Position numbers and translations under genes: made by a program. The notes below the pieces were generated by a model. That model made no database searches, had not been told where the DNA came from, and worked only from the letters and a program-made list of their open reading frames with translations. From the NCBI GenBank assembly GCA_038501625.1, contig JAZAYU010000005.1:186001-250000 (forward strand): 64,000 nucleotides of DNA. Reading direction: 5' to 3'. The DNA is from Corbicula japonica (Eukaryota; Mollusca; Bivalvia; Venerida; Cyrenidae). This document shows, piece by piece, positions 45,001-56,303 of the stretch (position 1 is its first letter; every line of letters begins with the position of its first letter).

Positions 45001-45440
45001 AGCCATTGTGGTTTTGGAGAAGAAGATTTTTTAAGTTTTTGCTATATATTTATAAGGAAAACACATGACCCCACCCGGGCGGGGCCAATTTTGACCCCAG
45101 GGCTATAATTTGAACAATCTTGGTAGAGGACCACTAGGTGATGCTACACACCAAATATCAAAGTTCTAGGCCTTACGGTTTCAGAGAAGAAGATTTTAAA
45201 AAATTTCATGTTCAAAATCTATTTTTATCCTCTGTGACCTAGATAGGCAATGGACTGGAACCATTTGAACAATTTTGGTAAAGCTTCATGCAAGTAATAT
45301 TCCTGCCAAGTTTCAGCAAGATTGGCCCAGGAGTTCAGGAGAAGAAGTCGTTTGAAGAAAAAGTTGACGACGCACGGATGGACGACGGACATCAGGCGAT
45401 CACAAAAGCTCGCCATGAGCACTTCGTGCTCAGGTGAGCT
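42059..45440. mobile_element. Helentron-like element A, nested in C and carrying B
   Basis: ACAAG, stem AGGGCC (42064-42069), loop ATGAA, stem GGCCCT (42075-42080), then GCTCACCTGAG (42086-42096), exactly complementary to CTCAGGTGAGC (45429-45439) at the right end beside TAAAAA. The body has about 165-bp units (CCATGACCTCTGGGGCGGGG, GTTAGAGGTCTATTAGACA). Confidence 0.88.
43114..44557. mobile_element. Helentron-like element B, nested in A
   Basis: ACAAG, stem AGGGCC, loop ATGAT, stem GGCCCT, then GCTCACCTGA (43141-43150), exactly complementary to TCAGGTGAGC (44547-44556). The body has about 145-150 bp units (AGCAACAGTGACCTTGACCT, TGGGTAGCAACCCCAAGCTG). It splits a unit of A at GATATAAGGA | AAACCCATGACC. 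Confidence 0.88.
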
Positions 45441-46517
45441 AAAAAGGGGAGATAACCCTAAAAATAAGGTAGCATGAATTACATAACTTGTCCGGTCATG
45501 ACCTGTGTACTATAAAGGAAGTGTATAAACTTTCATGCCAATTCTCTTTGTGGAAATTGAGAAATATCCAACTTGCAAAAACAGGTAAACTAGTTCTCTA
45601 AGTACAAAATGGGGAGATAATCCCAGAAAAAAGGTACCTAGAGTTGTGTTTCTTGTAAGGGTCATGACCTGTGCACGGTTAAGTAAGTGTGGCAATGGCA
45701 ACGCCCTTTGTAAAAATACAGAAATATCCAACTTTCCAAACAGGTTAACCACTTATCTCTAAGTACAAAATGTGGAGATAACCACAGAAATAAGATAGCC
45801 AGAGTTATGTAACTTGTCTAGGCCATGACCTGTGCACTGTTAAGTAAGTGTGTACACAAACATGGGGAGATAACCCCAAAAATAAGACAGCCAGAGTTAT
45901 GTAACTCGACTAGGTCATGACCTGTGCCCTGTTAAGTGTGTACACTTTCATGCCAAATTTCTGAGTAGAAATTGAAAAATACCCAACTTGCCGAAACAAG
46001 TTTGGTTTTCCCTAAGTACAAAATGGGCAGATAAACCCAGAAATAAGATATCTAGAGTTAAATAACTTGTCAGGGTCATGACCTGTGTTCTGTTTAGTAA
46101 GTTTGTAAACTTTATTGCAAATGCTCTTTGTGATAATTGAAAACTATCCAACATGCCAAAACAGGTTAACCATTTATCTCCAAGAACAAAATGGGTAGAT
46201 AATCCCAGAAAACGTAGCCAGAGCTATGTTACTTGTAAGGGTCATCATCTGTGCCCTGTTATGTAAGTGTGTAAACTTTTATGCCAATTCTCTTTGTAGA
46301 AATTGAGAAATGTCCAACTTGCGGAAACACTTTAACCATTTTTCTAAGTACAAAAGGGGAGATAACCCCAGAAATAATATACCCAGAGTTATGTAACTTG
46401 TAAGTGTCATGACCTGACAACTGTTAAGTAAGTGTGTAAACTTTTATGCCAATTCTCTTTGTGGATATTGCCAAATATCCAACATGCTGAAACAGGTTAA
46501 CCATTTTTCTAAGTACA

Positions 46518-47134
46518 ACAAGAGTGCCAAACTGACACAAAATACGCCCGTCAAAATGCTGATCGTCAAAGTTGCGTAACGATCCGATGAAAATTATTCG
46601 ACTTGGAGAGCAGATACCGCTAATTCAGTTTTTGAACAATTCAAGGGCCATAATTCAGGAGTGCCTGGGGGGATTTTGCTGGTTATAGAACTTAATTGGT
46701 TGAGATATTATGCCCACCAACATATTCACCAAGTTTGATAAAGACCGGATGAAAACTCTTTGACTTAGAGAGCGGAAACAGTAATTTTGGACAATTCAAG
46801 GGCCATAATTCAGGAGTGCCTGGGGGGATTTGGCTGGTTATAGAACTTGGTCAAGATATTATGCCCACCAACATATTCACCAAGTTTGATGAAGACTGGA
46901 TGAAAACTCTTTGACTTTTGAGTGTGGAAACAGTAATTTTGGACAATTCAAGGGCCTAATTCAGGAGTGCCTTGGGGGATTTGGCTGGTTATAGAACTTG
47001 GTTGAGATATTATGCCCACCAACATATTCACCAAGTTTGATAAAGATCGGATGAAAACTCTTTGACTTAGAGAGCGGAAACCATGTGGACGCCGCCCGCC
47101 CGCCCACCTCAGGTGTTCCCATATACAGGCGTAT
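46518..47134. mobile_element. Helentron-like element D, nested in C
   Basis: ACAAGA, stem GTGCCA, loop AAC, stem TGACAC (one mismatch), then ATACGCCCG; right end CAGGCGTAT pairs with it (8 of 9), followed by AAAAAG. The body has about 160-bp units (CATATTCACCAAGTTTGATA) and a GCCCGCCCGCCCACC tail. Confidence 0.82.
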
Positions 47135-47879
47135 AAAAAGGGAGATAACACCAGAAATAGGGTACCCAGAGTTATGTAACTTGTCAGGGTCATGACCTGT
47201 GAACTGTTAAGTAAGTGTGTAAACTTTCATGCCAATGCTCTTTGTAGAAATTGAGAAATATCCAACTTGCTGAAACAAGTTAACCATTTATCTCTAAGTA
47301 CAAATTGGGGAGATAACCTGGAAATAAGATAGCCAGAGTTATCTTACTTGTTAGAGTCATACCCTGTGTACTATATAGTAAGTTTGTAAACTTTCATGCT
47401 AATGCTCTTTGTAGAAATTGAAAAATATCCAACTTGCCGAAACAGGTTCAACATTTATCTCCAAGTACAAAATGGGTAGATAATCCCAGAAAAAAGGTAG
47501 CCAGAGTTATGTTACTTGTAACTGTCATCATCTGTGCACTGTTAAGTAAGTGTTTAAACTTTTATGCCAATTCTCTTTGTGGATATTGCCAAATATCCAA
47601 CATGCTGAAACAGGTTAACCATTTTTCTAAGTACAAAAAGGGAGATAACACCAGAAATAGGGTACCCAGAGTTATGTAACTTGTCAGGGTCATGACCTGT
47701 CAAGTGTTAAGTAAGTGTGTAAACTTTCATGCCAATGCTCTTTGTAGAAATTGAGAAATAACGAACTTGCCGAAAAATGATAACAGGACGGACGTATGGA
47801 CGGACGACGGACAGACAGATGGATAGAAAAAAAGAGAGACAGACAGACGGTTCAATTACTAGATGCTGGGGGCATAAAA

Positions 47880-48962
47880 ATAGTAAAACGATAGTAAATA
47901 TATGAATGGCGTAGAAAAAATATCATAATGGTTGTAAAACTGCGACAGAAATTTCCTATTTTCGAGTTTGTTATGTGCCAAAAAATTACAGCAACCTTGT
48001 GTGACGTAATATATGACGTCACACAGAACACAGGAAGCAGCAAAATAAAGAATTGGAAAAGGACATTGTCCAAAATGAAATTTCTAATCTGACGAGTTGT
48101 ATCAATTATGCGGATTAACGATGCACTATGCTAAACTCATTCAAGGGTATATAATAAATCCTATAATTCACTGAAAAGCATAAATAAAACATTACTGTGA
48201 CCTATGTCCTCTATTCCGTTTCAGTCACTTGGATTTCATTTCAATCTATAATTTATATCACGTGTATGCAACCACATGGGGAAACTAACAATAATGCACA
48301 GTAAAGTAGGTACTGTGACAATAAGAACTTTTTCAATTAGTCAATGCTATTGAAAACAATAGAACAATTGAATCCATACTCCTACTGCATTTTTGTTTCA
48401 TTCAGACTACCATTGAACAATTTAAACAAAAAGGAGGAATCAGGGAAGTGACCTTTTCCCAAACACTGTATTATTTTTCAAATATTTTTAAAATAAACCT
48501 GACCCATGACAGTCATGACTTAGTGTGGACCCAGATCAGCATCTACATGTTCATAGTTACTGTATTAGGATCAGTGTCAGTCAATAAAAACTTTGAAGAA
48601 TGAAATTTATGTCAATTTCACAAGTCTGGTTTCCAATCTCAGTTTTATAATATTCTGTCCTGATCTCTGATTTATCAATCCATCAATTCTGAAAACATTT
48701 TAATTTCACATTCCACTGCTACTAACGCACACCTCCAGTCCTAAACCAACTGTACTTAACTAGATAACAAATTATTCTACTCAAAGTTTGCTAAGCACCA
48801 AGAATATTTTTGTAGATATCTTTTGCTGTATGCCTGAGGTATCAGTTTTATTTCTTTTTATGCATGGGTCGCCTCGTTATCTAATTTGGGGTGAGGATTA
48901 ACACAAAGTTTTAATAACATTAATTCTTAATTTGAATCAAATCAATAACAGGAAAAAAAACT
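47880..48962. other. Upstream region of the B-box gene
   Basis: No exon or element recognised, apart from a partial R2 arm at about 48622-48660 (GTCTGGTTTCCAATCTCAGT). A GACGTCA motif occurs at about 48015. It presumably includes the promoter of the gene starting at 48963. Confidence 0.4.
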
Positions 48963-51355
48963 ATGGCAACTGGAGAAGGACTTTCTGAAGAAATATTTGA
49001 GTTTTTATGTTCTGTGTGTAGAAAGAAAAAGCGAAATATAGAAGCTGACAAATTTTGCTGTGACTGTATGGACTATTATTGTACGGTTTGTGTGAGATTT
49101 CATGACGAGGTTTCAGTGTTATCGACACACAACATAATAGACAGAGCAAAATGTACACCAGGAACCAGAACCACTTTTCCAGTGGTTCCCACTGAGCGCT
49201 GTCAATTTCATCCCAGCAAAACAGTTGACATGTTCTGTAAACAACATGATACAGTAGGATGCTTTAAGTGCATGATGACAAATCACAGGTAGTTTTATAG
49301 AGTTCTTGCAATTTGTAAACTGTTATTGGTTTAAACTTTAAGTCTAAAATTCTTATCCTGGATCATTGTTCCTCAAGAAAAAAATCTTACTGAAAAACTA
49401 TTTCAAATGTTATAAAATGCCTATTTTTAACCTGCAGATATTGTTGAACTTTATAATTATATCATAATTTTTTGAAAACAGGATATTTTATTACTTCTGC
49501 CTTTATAATATTATGGAAAGATTCAAGTTAAAAAAAAACTGAAAATCTACTCATTTTAATTATTTCACTGCAAAATCTACTTACTTCTAGGATAAAGGAT
49601 GTGATTTTCATGGGATTTAAACCCATAATCCCAGCATTTAAAGCTATTTGACATAAAATTATGGTAGGGATTAAATCAAACATTCACAAAATCCTCAGTT
49701 GCCTTAAGCAATTTTAAGTTTCATGTCAAAGTTGTGTGACTACTGGACACCACAGACACCAGACATTATAATCCCTACGAGTTCACCAGTTGACTGCAGG
49801 CAACACAACAGACTATTTATGTTAGATCAAGGACCTACATAAAATACTCTCATTTTTCAGTGCTTGTAACAAGGTGTATGTTGCAGACTATGTGAGAAGC
49901 AATTTCCATGACAACTCGGAAGATGCTGAAAGGCAATTAAATAGCATAGCAGTAAGTGTAAACGATCTTATAAGAAATTATATCACAGAAAAAGAAGAGT
50001 TAACTGCCAACAGGGAATACCTTGTAAAGAAAATAACAAAGCTCAGAGAAGAGATTAACCAAAGACTTGATGAACTGGAAAAGAACACTCTTCAAGGATT
50101 TGAATGTAAATTGCAGAAAATAATAGACATCACTGAAGAGAAACTAACAGTACTCAAAGCTGCAAAAAGACAGGTAGAATCTGCACAAGACAGCTTGAAT
50201 TCAGCAGGCAGTAACCACTCGCAGTTATTTGTCAGCACGAAGAAGGCCAGGGAAGTAGTCAATGATGCTGAGATTGTGATGACTGCAGCAGAAGACAAAA
50301 TATGTGCTCCAGATATTGACTTCGAACCTGATGCAAAGCTTCTAGCACTGTTGTACGAGATGCAAAATCTTGGCAAAGTAAGTGAAAAACAAAACCCTCA
50401 GTCCAAAAGACCACAAAACAAAACAATAGGACAATCAAGACAAACATCACAGCAAAGAAGCTCATTTCTATCAAAGTATCAGTTATTACCCACAAGTACA
50501 GGCCAGGCTGATCAAAGACCCTTTGGAAGTAACCACTCTTCTGTCTTGAAGATCGAAGTAATGAGAAAATACCAGCTGATAGATGCACTAACCGAAATTC
50601 AAATACGTGATATTAGTGGAATCTGTTCATTTGAAGATGGGACAATAATCGTTGCTGACAATTCCCAGACAAGTCTGATATGCCTAGACAGTTTCACTTT
50701 AAGAGTAAGAAGTTCCTATTCTATTGCACACTATATGATTGATTTGTGTGCCATAAATAAGCAAGAAGTTGCTGTTATTTGTCTTGGAACAGATAGGTCA
50801 GATCACAGCATACAGTTTGTTTTTGTTGAAAAGTTTTCAATGCAGAGAACCAAGAAGATCATCACTAGCATGTTTTGTGATAGACTAGCTTATGGTAACA
50901 GCACACTGTACGTGTCTAGCGGGTCATCACTATACACTGTATCCGGAGACAAACTGCAAAAATTCAGACAGGATCAGTGGGCAAGACAGATTCAATTCTC
51001 TGGCATTAGTAGTCTTGCAATCAGCAAGGACAACTCAAAGATATATCTTGCTGACATAGATCAAGGCTTGATAATCCTGGATATAAATGGCAAGCTAGTT
51101 GGACAATCCAAACCTCCAGAACTTGGAAAAGCGCAGGATATTTGTCTGTGCAAGAATGGGAATGTGCTTGTTTGTGGAGATTCTACTTTGTATAAAAATA
51201 TTCTACAGTTTAGTGCAGACGGAAAACTGATAACAGAGGTTCTCAAAATTAATCAGTACCATGAAAAAACAAGAATTTGTTTTAACCAGAACAACTCACA
51301 ACTGATCATAGGTCACAATCAATGTGGCGGAGTTGAAATATATGATACTGTCTAA
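48963..51355 (+). CDS. B-box / coiled-coil / C-terminal propeller-like protein (TRIM-like without RING), 606 aa
   Basis: Exon 1 is 48963-49288 (donor AATCACAG|GTAGTT) and exon 2 is 49861-51355 (acceptor CATTTTTCAG|TGC). The split codon AG|T gives Ser in NHSACNKV, the usual end of a B-box2. Domains: an N-terminal zinc-binding B-box1-like segment from C16 (CSVC..., FCCDCMDYYCTVCVRFHDE), B-box2 at about 78-115 (CQFHPSKTVDMFCKQHD...CFKCMM), a coiled coil at about 120-245, a Ser/Gln-rich linker, and a C-terminal region of about 270 residues with repeated beta-strand patterns (ICSFEDGTIIVADN, SSLAISKDNSKIYLAD), like NHL or WD propellers. There is no RING, so E3 activity is not predicted. This architecture is greatly expanded in bivalves. 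The gene is intact and lies entirely inside the CENATAC intron on the opposite strand. Confidence 0.92.
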
Positions 51356-52189
51356 TAACCAATTTACCATGTTAAGTTCTTCATTAAAAACTTTCATGGC
51401 ATTACAGATACTTTTTTTAATTCTGAATATATTCTGACACAATTTGTGTTAGACTCTAAAATGTTAACCTTTTTAATCAGCTTCAAAAAGCAGCTATAAA
51501 CAGATTGAAAAGACAACTAGCTATGTTTGTAAAATAGTTCTGTTAAAATGTGTTATTTCTTTGTTTATTTGTGTTGCTTTAATAATTTTAAACTACTTTT
51601 TAAAACTATCTCTATTGAAAGTCTTTCACTTAAAGTATGGGAGAAAACTAAAATATTCTGAAAAACAATGGTAACTCTACATGTTGTGGGCTAAGCACTA
51701 ATCTATCATATCTGCACTTTTTATCAAAAATGGTTTTATATCACATTTTGACTTGTTTAAATAGTCCCCATAATCTGAAAAAAGAACAGATTAAATCTAA
51801 TATCTTCTTTTTAAAATTTAAAAAAAGGGTGAAAAAAAAATTGTATCTGCAATTAGGACCTTGCTCATTGCGGAACTATCGTAACTGCAATTATTTTTTC
51901 TTTTACACAGAATGATCTATTTGTAAATATATTTTGAATGTATATATTGTTTTTTGTTAAAAGTAGATTAAATATGTTTGTCTTTGGACCACAATAATCT
52001 GCAAACGGTAAATGATTGATTTTACTCCCGATAAAAAATTCATGACAAAATTCAAATATTATGTTGTTATTGCTTGGTCATTTTATGACATGAATCATGA
52101 GTAGACTCTTAAGTCAGAATTAATGTTTTAAGCTGTTTGAATTCTTAAATGTACTTGCTCACTAACTTAACAGTAAACATTATAGACTA
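51356..52189. other. 3' flank of the B-box gene
   Basis: AT-rich, presumably 3' UTR and intron. No canonical AATAAA close to the stop; an ATTAAA variant lies near 51382. No other feature. Confidence 0.4.
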
Positions 52190-52245
52190 TTGGCGACCAG
52201 CGTAGATCCAGATCAGCCTTCAAATTCATGCAGTGTGATCAGAAA
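52190..52245. mobile_element. R1 MITE fragment
   Basis: One arm only: CGACCAGCGTAGATCCAGAT, CAGCCTTCAAATTCATGCAG, TGTGATCAG. Confidence 0.5.
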
Positions 52246-53330
52246 CAACACTTAGGTTTCTCCCTTTAAAGGTCTCCTCATCCTCCTCATACATAGGCCA
52301 ATGCCCCCCGACGTCAACTTGCGTTTACTGGTGAATTTGGCTTGGGCAATTTCGTTCCCATTAGTATATGTACATTTTACATTGTTGGTGGTGTTCGTGT
52401 GAATGCGTTTATAAAAAGGTGAAATATGCATATCAGGAATCGCCACATTCAGAAAAAAACAGCCTCCCCACACAGTCAAGAAGAAGAGAGGGGGAGAGAG
52501 CATGGTTAATAAAATAATCAGTTTCAAAAAAGACACCACTAACAATAAACAAAAATGAGAACCCGAGGGGTTACCGCCTTGGAACGGTCAGTGGCAACCG
52601 ATCGTTGCGATTTGTCTAGTTTGTCAGAAAATTTTGAACATGTATACAAAATTGTGGCGATTAAGAGTTTCGCCTGTGATTTGTTAACATTCGTCTCAAT
52701 ATGCTAAACAATTGCAACGTCTTCACATAGCTTTCGTCAACTTGCGTTAGAGTTCGCAAGTTATCAGTTCCAGATTAGCATATATTTGCATAATTTGCAA
52801 ATAATTTGCATATCAAGTGATCTAGGGCAATCCCATGACGAATCTTTGCGACAGTTTGCGAAACATAGCGAATAATTACGTATTGTAGCAACTCAATCCG
52901 AAATTTCATGACGAATGAAAGCAAATTGTAACGATTGGTTGCGTTCTGAAAACTAACGGCAGACGCTTGCATACAAATCATTATTCATGGTAAATAAGAA
53001 ATACGAATCATAAGGCATCGTAATTTCTTGATTGGTTTTTAGTATCTGAACACTTTAATTTCATATGTAAAAGGATGAAGCACAATAACAATATTTTTAG
53101 TTATTCCTTCGTCAGAATGGAAGATATAAAACGCTTGAGGATAAAGTATACACCGGTAGCTGATGTGGCTCATCAATAAATCTCCCAAAACAACTTTACA
53201 TTCACAAGTTCATCAGTGGCCATGTAGAAGTGGAGCCAGAGCAAGTCCCATCTGGGGAAGACTACGGCTGCATTCCGAGATGCAGTGTTTTTGTTTGTTT
53301 TTTTGGCAGCATTCTGTTTACCACATATAT

Positions 53331-53520
53331 GACCTCAAAAGAGATGATTCTAGAACATTAGAGAAATTCCTCTGCATGCCAACTGAAACGATTGATGAAA
53401 TGTTTGAGGGTGTTGGAAACAACACACTTGGTACATGCAGCTCTGGATCCAGGCCTCAAGATAGCTGCAACACATCGCTACCTGATGCAAAATACTAAGT
53501 CAGGCGGATTGTTGAGAATT
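53331..53520 (+). pseudogene. PIF/Harbinger transposase remnant
   Basis: One frame reads LKRDDSRTLEKFLCMPTETI then DEMFEGVG, and after a frameshift at about 53425 another reads ALDPGLKIAATHRYLM. These correspond to the N-terminal region of Harbinger transposases (FLRMP..FDEIL..VGP and ALDPGLKLA.TLR.LA). The rest of the transposase is absent. Confidence 0.65.
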
Positions 53521-54424
53521 TGCCATAATCAAAATTGAAATTGCATAATTAAGCGAATAAATTTTAAGTCATTAAAGTACTTTTGTTTTCAAAAAAAAAC
53601 AAATGTTAACTCAAAGTTAAATTCAAATAAAGGAATGTACCGAAATGTAAATTTCAAAATAGAAATAAAAAGTCTACAAATATGAATTTGAAATTTTAAA
53701 AAAAACTCTTATTTAAGCTTTGGAAGCCGATTGTAAATAAACATCAGAACTTCGCAATAATAATAAAATGAGCCATGCCTTGGTAAAATTGATCTTATTA
53801 TGCTCTAAATTGTGTAGACCTATATCAGCAGCAGCCTCACCGACAACTCCTAATAAAAATAGGGTAAAGGGGTACAAGAAACAAAAATAATTTTAATAAT
53901 CTTTTAAAAATATTTGGCCTACTGGAGAAGGTATTTTACTAATACAAGAAATTATATAAAGAATTTTTTTGAAATGTGACCCCCACTTGGTTTTCTGCAG
54001 TCTTGCTTAGCGTCCGGTATGGCCGGATGCAGAAATACTCTTTCGTAAAGCAACGGACGGCATCGGAAGTGTGCGCATATCTGCGCTTCGGTTTGCATGT
54101 TTGCGTTCCTGTTTAGTAACGGAAAACAACATATTGTTTGCGCGACCCAACGCATTCTAGCAAGAAACAGTAACATTATTCGCAAGAAATAGTTCCACTA
54201 CGTTTGCCTTTTGTTATATTTCAAATTATGTTATAATTTTCAAACAGTTTCTTTCAAAATTCGCAAGTATGGAAAAAATTTATCCAATTTGCTGGGCTGC
54301 ATTGAATGGATTCACCTATGTGTGAGGAGGCCTTTAAATTTATTATAGTGTGTTGGACCAAGAAACTGCCAGTATAGATCCTGAAGGGACTACAATGGAA
54401 TAAAAGCTGCATTTATGTTCAAGC
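53521..54424. other. Intronic sequence, no feature recognised
   Basis: AT-rich. A CpG-containing patch at 54000-54130 is open on the minus strand but has no recognisable domain. Confidence 0.35.
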
Positions 54425-54479
54425 CAGGGCTTTTTTTCAGTCGATTTTTTAGCAGATATTCGGTCATGTTCCCAATGGT

Positions 54480-55195
54480 AAAACATATACTTTTTTCATG
54501 CAGAGCTCATGATTTCAGATTCAAGTCGATATCTTGAAAACTGAAGAAGTTTTCATAAAACAATTTTGTTAAATCATGTCCCCTGCAAAAAAATAATGGA
54601 CTTATCCACACGAAAAATATGTCAAGCACATCTATACTTCATGCCGAACATATGTTTAAATGTTCAAGTCAATATCTTAAAACCTGTAGAAGAAGTTCGT
54701 GTTACAAGATTTTGTTGAATCATGCTCCCCTCCAAAAAATAATGGACTGATCCACATGAGAAAAAAAAATAAAATTTTGTTAAAAATGAAAGATTTTGTT
54801 AACAAAATGCTCCCCTAAAAAATAATGGACTGATCCACACAAAAAATATGTCGTTTACATGCGCACTTCATGCAGAACATAAGATTTCAGTTTCAAGTTG
54901 ATATCATGAAAACTGTAGAAGTTTGCATAAAACGGTTTTGTTTATTCATGTCTCCCAACAAAAAATAATGGACTTATCCACATGAAAAATATGTCACGCA
55001 CATCTACACTTCATGCCAAACATATGTGTAAAGTTTCAAGTCAATATCTTGAAAACTGTAGAAGAAGTTTGTGTTACAAGATTTTGTTGAATCATGCTCC
55101 CCTCCAAAAAATAATGGACTGATCCACATGAGAAAAAAAAAGTTCGCACAAATCTACTCAAGAACATTATGTTTAAAGTTATCCAAGGTCTATAT
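54480..55195. repeat. Array of element-G type units
   Basis: About four units of the type AATAATGGACTGATCCACAT with TTTCAAGTCAATATCTTGAA and GTAGAAGAAGTTTGTGTTAC. Neither end hairpin is visible. A CAGGGCTTTTTTTCAG end at 54425 lies just to the left, possibly a separate hAT-like element end. Confidence 0.65.
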
Positions 55196-55425
55196 TTTAC
55201 CCTTACAAATGATAAAAATAACATTTTAGATCGATTATTAATGAAAAACTAGGCATAATCTAAGAATACATGTATTACGAATTCTTTCCCGTTTGTTCAA
55301 TAAATAAAAATGAAATATGTATAAAGTTAAAAAATCTTGCAGTTTTTTTAACTCGCGGATATACCCGAAGATGACGGAAATTTTACGATGATCTCCGTAA
55401 ATCACGTGACATGAATATTGATTAG

Positions 55426-55686
55426 ATGAAATTCCAAAACATTCCAAAACATATGGCGGATGACCCATTTCGAACAAAAAGGAAGGGAAAGTCAACTGTG
55501 ACTGATTCAGCAAAGAAAAGGCGGAAACAGACGTACAACATAGAATTTAGTAAGGCAAGGATTCACATCGGGAAGGAGCACATTTTTATAAGTTTTCCCA
55601 TCCGCTCTAACGTTAAAATGTCTAGGTACGAAAAGGCGCATGACGTCATGTATACAAATAAAGACCGGGGGACATGTCAAACGTGA
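55426..55686 (+). CDS. Possible first exon or gene fragment, basic N-terminus
   Basis: An 86-codon frame; the second ATG (55453) gives MADDPFRTKRKGKS, a Ser/Lys/Arg-rich stretch (KKRRKQ), then FSKARIHIGKEH. A basic start followed by an R-(I/V)-x-(I/L)-G motif resembles the beginnings of some mollusc and echinoderm predicted proteins of transposon or THAP-like origin, but after HIGKEH the expected continuation (usually W-R-x-L) is absent. It may be a pseudogene fragment. Low certainty. Confidence 0.3.
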   Translation: MKFQNIPKHMADDPFRTKRKGKSTVTDSAKKRRKQTYNIEFSKARIHIGKEHIFISFPIRSNVKMSRYEKAHDVMYTNKDRGTCQT

Positions 55687-55864
55687 CGTTTTCATTGAGT
55701 TAACCAACTGCGCTAGTTAAAGTGGATTTTAAACTGAATTGCTTCATTTTTAAACATTTACAGTAAAACAACTGGTCCCAGGAACTGAAATTATCCAGAA
55801 CTATTATTTAAAATCGGAGACATAACGTCACCAACATTTATAGAATATTACACTTATCGCTTAA

Positions 55865-56299
55865 GCCCCGGTCACAACCCGCCGCAATTGCAAGTGCGTG
55901 CTGTGAACGTGGGCCTAAGGCCGGTAATCCATAGTTCCGTTATGCGTGATCCGTTTCCGTCTCCGCGTCCGTGTCCGCGATTTTTCACTCACCAAATATA
56001 CCATACCTCCGTGTCCGTTTCACGTCGCGGACACAGACACGGACGCGGATCGGACACTGAGGTATGGTATATACCCAACGATATCTCTGGTGTGTGAAAA
56101 ATCGCGGACACGGCCGCGGACACGGATCACGCATCACGGAACTATAGAATACCGGCCTAAGGCAACGTACGAGGCATGTAACCGCTTACTCATAGTCGTG
56201 GCGTGCGGGCCACGAGCTCGCAACTTGCACAACCGTGAGTGTGACGTGCTTCCTCTCTGCACTTGCCAAAAAAGAAGCAAGGCGGGTTGTGACCGGGGC
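55865..56299. mobile_element. piggyBac-type MITE with a nested Harbinger-type MITE
   Basis: Ends GCCCCGGTCACAACCCGCC and GGCGGGTTGTGACCGGGGC are perfect 19-bp inverted repeats, flanked by TTAA at 55861-55864 and 56300-56303. Without the inner insertion the element would be about 193 bp. Confidence 0.88.
55919..56157. mobile_element. Harbinger-type MITE, long hairpin
   Basis: Ends GGCCGGTA and TACCGGCC, flanked by TAA at 55916-55918 and 56158-56160, the 3-bp TWA duplication typical of PIF/Harbinger. The two arms (about 110 bp each) pair along most of their length: CGTGATCCG, GTCCGCGATTTTTCAC and ATATACCATACCTC all recur inverted. Confidence 0.88.
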
Positions 56300-56303
56300 T
56301 TAA

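Larger units (their letters stand above)
41543..47876. mobile_element. Helentron-like element C, host of A and D
   Basis: Left end ACAAGAAGCTTTGTTCGG, then ATGCCCCC (41570-41577); right end GGGGGCAT (47868-47875) followed by AAAAA. The body has about 155-170 bp tandem units (GGGGAGATAACC, GTCATGACCTGTGCACTG, CATGCCAATTCTCTTTGTAG). It is interrupted by A (42059-45440) and D (46518-47134), each time inside a unit that can be read through when the insert is skipped. A GGACGGACGACGGACAGAC tail precedes the right end. Confidence 0.8.

Noticed and set aside
37503..47876. CRISPR-like regular repeats
   Set aside because: Units are 130-190 bp, diverged, without unique spacers or cas genes; they are tandem cores of eukaryotic mobile elements.
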